DNA of 14,286 bases, from the NCBI GenBank assembly GCA_910586575.1, contig CAJUJQ010000081.1, positions 1 through 14,286 on the forward strand, given 5' to 3'. The translations under genes and the position numbers were made by a program. Origin of the DNA: an uncultured Clostridia bacterium (GTDB lineage: Bacteria > Bacillota > Clostridia > Oscillospirales > Butyricicoccaceae). Positions within the stretch are counted from its first letter, which is position 1, and each line of letters opens with the position of its first letter. Shown here one piece after another: positions 12,673 to 14,286 of the stretch. Below the pieces are notes generated by a model, which was given only the letters and a program-made list of their open reading frames with translations, ran no database searches and had not been told where the DNA came from.

Positions 12673-14061
12673 TTACGCCAATTGGCGCCCCATCAGTACA
12701 CCCATGCTCGATGCCATCATCAGCCCGCGCGTCCAGCCGCTGGAATCGCCCAGGCAATGCAGCCCCTTAACGTTAGTGTTGAACTCGGTATCCATTTTAA
12801 TACAGTTGGAGTAAAATTTCAGCTCGGGGGAATAGAGCAGCGTTTCTACCGAGGCAAAGCCCGGTACAACATGGTCAACCGCCTGCATGAACCCTAAAAT
12901 ATTGATCATGGCGCGGTAAGGCATTGCCGCCGTGATATCGCCCGCAACCGCGTCCGGCAGGGTAGGCCGCAGGTTCGCGCGCGAAAGCTCCTTTTCCCAG
13001 GTACGCTTGCCGTCCAGGATATCGCCATAGCGCTGCACCAGGATGCGCCCCGCGCCCAGCATGTTCGTCAGCTCGCCAACCTTCCGCGCGTATTCAATCG
13101 GCTGGTTGAACGGCTCGGAAAAGTTGTGCGAGCACAGGATTGCAAGGTTGGTGTTGGTCGATTTTAATTCCTTATAGGAATGCCCGTTGACAACGGCCAG
13201 GTCATTGTCATAGTTTTCCTGGCTTACAAAACCGCCCGGGTTCTGGCAGAAGGTGCGCACCTTGTTTTTGAACGGCTTGGGATAGCCGATGAGCTTGGAT
13301 TCGTAAAGGACGTTATTGACGTGCTCCATCACTTCGTTCCGTACCTCGACGCGCACGCCGATATCGACCGTGCCGGGACGGTGGGCGATATGATGCTCGG
13401 CGCAGATGTGTTCCAGCCAGTCCGCGCCGCGCCGTCCGGTTGCTACTACCGTATGTTCCGCATAGATTTCGCGTTCCATTTTTCCGTCGGTGATGTATAC
13501 GCCCTTGCAGATATCGCCCTCTAAAATGATATTCTCACACTGGCAGCCAAACAGGATTTCGACACCATTTGCCAGCAGGTGGTCTTGAATCGCTTTATAG
13601 ATTTCCTGTGCCTTTTCCGTGCCCAGATGGCGGATCGGGCAGTCCACCAGCTTAAGTCCCGCCTGAATCGCCCTCTTGCGGATGGCTTTGACCTCGTCCG
13701 TGTTGCTGATGCCCTCGACCCGTTCATCCGCGCCGAATTCCAGATAGATTTTATCCGTATAATCAATCGTTTCCTGTGCCAGCTGTTCCCCAATCAGGAC
13801 AGGCAGGTCGCCGCCTACGTCACAGCTCAGCGAAAGCTTGCCGTCGGAAAACGCGCCCGCCCCGGAAAAGCCCGTGGTAATATGGCAGTAGGGCTTGCAA
13901 TTCATGCACTTTTTGGTTTTGCTTTTGGGGCAGGCGCGGCGCTCAATCGGCTGCCCTTTTTCAACAAGGATGATTTTTTTCCGGCTGCCCTTCCGCAGCA
14001 TTTCAAGCGCGGTGAAAATACCTGCGGGGCCTGCGCCTATGATAACAACGTCAGCGTTCAT
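12673..14061 (-). CDS. FAD-dependent dehydrogenase, COG2509 type, function unknown
   Basis: A 462-residue NAD(P)/FAD-type oxidoreductase. The N-terminal dinucleotide motif V-V-I-I-G-A-G-P-A-G is at 5-14, and the V-V-A-T-G-R-R-G motif of two-dinucleotide-fold flavoproteins is present. The C-terminus carries C-L-G-D-S-S-G-W-T-R-G-L, where a G-D usually contacts the FAD ribityl chain. Four cysteines (44, 52, 55, 59) form a C-x7-C-x2-C-x3-C cluster next to G-F-S-G-A-G-A-F-S-D-G-K, a spacing that could hold a metal or iron-sulfur centre. The family is widespread in anaerobes, and I know of no firmly assigned reaction. The ATG at 14059-14061 has AAAGGAG upstream and a strong promoter; the open frame running to 14250 crosses that promoter and is not the start. 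It appears to be a single-gene unit. Confidence 0.88.
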   Translation of the reverse strand: MNADVVIIGAGPAGIFTALEMLRKGSRKKIILVEKGQPIERRACPKSKTKKCMNCKPYCHITTGFSGAGAFSDGKLSLSCDVGGDLPVLIGEQLAQETIDYTDKIYLEFGADERVEGISNTDEVKAIRKRAIQAGLKLVDCPIRHLGTEKAQEIYKAIQDHLLANGVEILFGCQCENIILEGDICKGVYITDGKMEREIYAEHTVVATGRRGADWLEHICAEHHIAHRPGTVDIGVRVEVRNEVMEHVNNVLYESKLIGYPKPFKNKVRTFCQNPGGFVSQENYDNDLAVVNGHSYKELKSTNTNLAILCSHNFSEPFNQPIEYARKVGELTNMLGAGRILVQRYGDILDGKRTWEKELSRANLRPTLPDAVAGDITAAMPYRAMINILGFMQAVDHVVPGFASVETLLYSPELKFYSNCIKMDTEFNTNVKGLHCLGDSSGWTRGLMMASSMGVLMGRQLA

Positions 14062-14131
14062 AAATATGCTCCTTTCGCACCCCAAAACCACCATGCAGCA
14101 GCTGCCGGACGGTTGGAAACTCTCTGAATTC

Positions 14132-14160
14132 ATGATACCTGAAGCCCCTGCGTTTGTCAA
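14132..14160 (-). promoter_or_regulatory. Strong sigma-A promoter of the FAD dehydrogenase gene
   Basis: On the minus strand there is a perfect TTGACA (14155-14160), 17 bp of spacer and TATCAT (14132-14137), giving a leader of about 65 bases. The remaining bases to the window end (14161-14286) are A/T-richer than their surroundings and hold no gene that I can recognise. Confidence 0.85.
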
Positions 14161-14286
14161 GCCCCGGCAAAATTTAAACAGGGTATTTGAACGAGTAAAC
14201 AAATTGTGAACAAAGTAGTCATCGTTAGACATGTACTGGCTATGGACCACTGATTATTGTTCCGAACTTGCATCATTACGCACTTC

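Noticed and set aside
1..14286. Mobile elements, CRISPR arrays, tRNA or rRNA genes
   Set aside because: I saw no spaced direct repeats, transposase or integrase motifs, tRNA-like cloverleaf ends or rRNA cores on either strand.

Overview
The window looks like chromosome from a GC-rich member of the Bacillota, most likely a gut-type clostridium of the Oscillospirales/Ruminococcaceae kind. The protein families, the strong AGGAGG-type ribosome binding sites, the TTGACA-17-TATNAT promoters and the dprA-topA-trmFO gene order (a Firmicute arrangement) all point that way. The genus cannot be fixed from the sequence alone. Almost everything is core housekeeping, and I see no phage, insertion sequence, CRISPR array, tRNA or rRNA.

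Layout. Left edge (1-817): a divergent pair, a nitroreductase cut off by the window edge (minus strand) and an HxlR-family regulator (plus strand). They share a 168-bp control region holding an imperfect dyad and promoters. A perfect-looking bidirectional terminator then separates hxlR from the convergent minus-strand block. The block, read right to left, is: an FAD-dependent dehydrogenase of the COG2509 type with its own promoter and terminator; ktrB and ktrA (potassium uptake); a SpoU-family rRNA methyltransferase overlapping ktrA by ATGA; dprA; topA; trmFO (ATGA overlap with topA); plsX (abutting trmFO); acpP with its own strong promoter; rnc; and ilvA, a threonine ammonia-lyase.

How the genes work together. 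KtrB is the membrane potassium pore and KtrA its cytosolic nucleotide-binding gate. DprA loads RecA on incoming single-stranded DNA, TopA relaxes negative supercoils, and TrmFO makes ribothymidine in tRNA. PlsX makes acyl-phosphate from acyl-ACP, so it sits logically beside acpP. RNase III matures rRNA and mRNA.

No wholly new system stands out. The points most worth a second look are: the HxlR/nitroreductase switch with an N-terminal cysteine; the long Lys/Ala/Thr-rich tail on topoisomerase I; two strong hairpins in the acpP-rnc spacer that could be RNase III targets; a 14-bp hairpin just ahead of the dprA ribosome binding site; a TTG-started ktrB behind an approximately 130-nt leader; and a four-cysteine motif in the FAD dehydrogenase.
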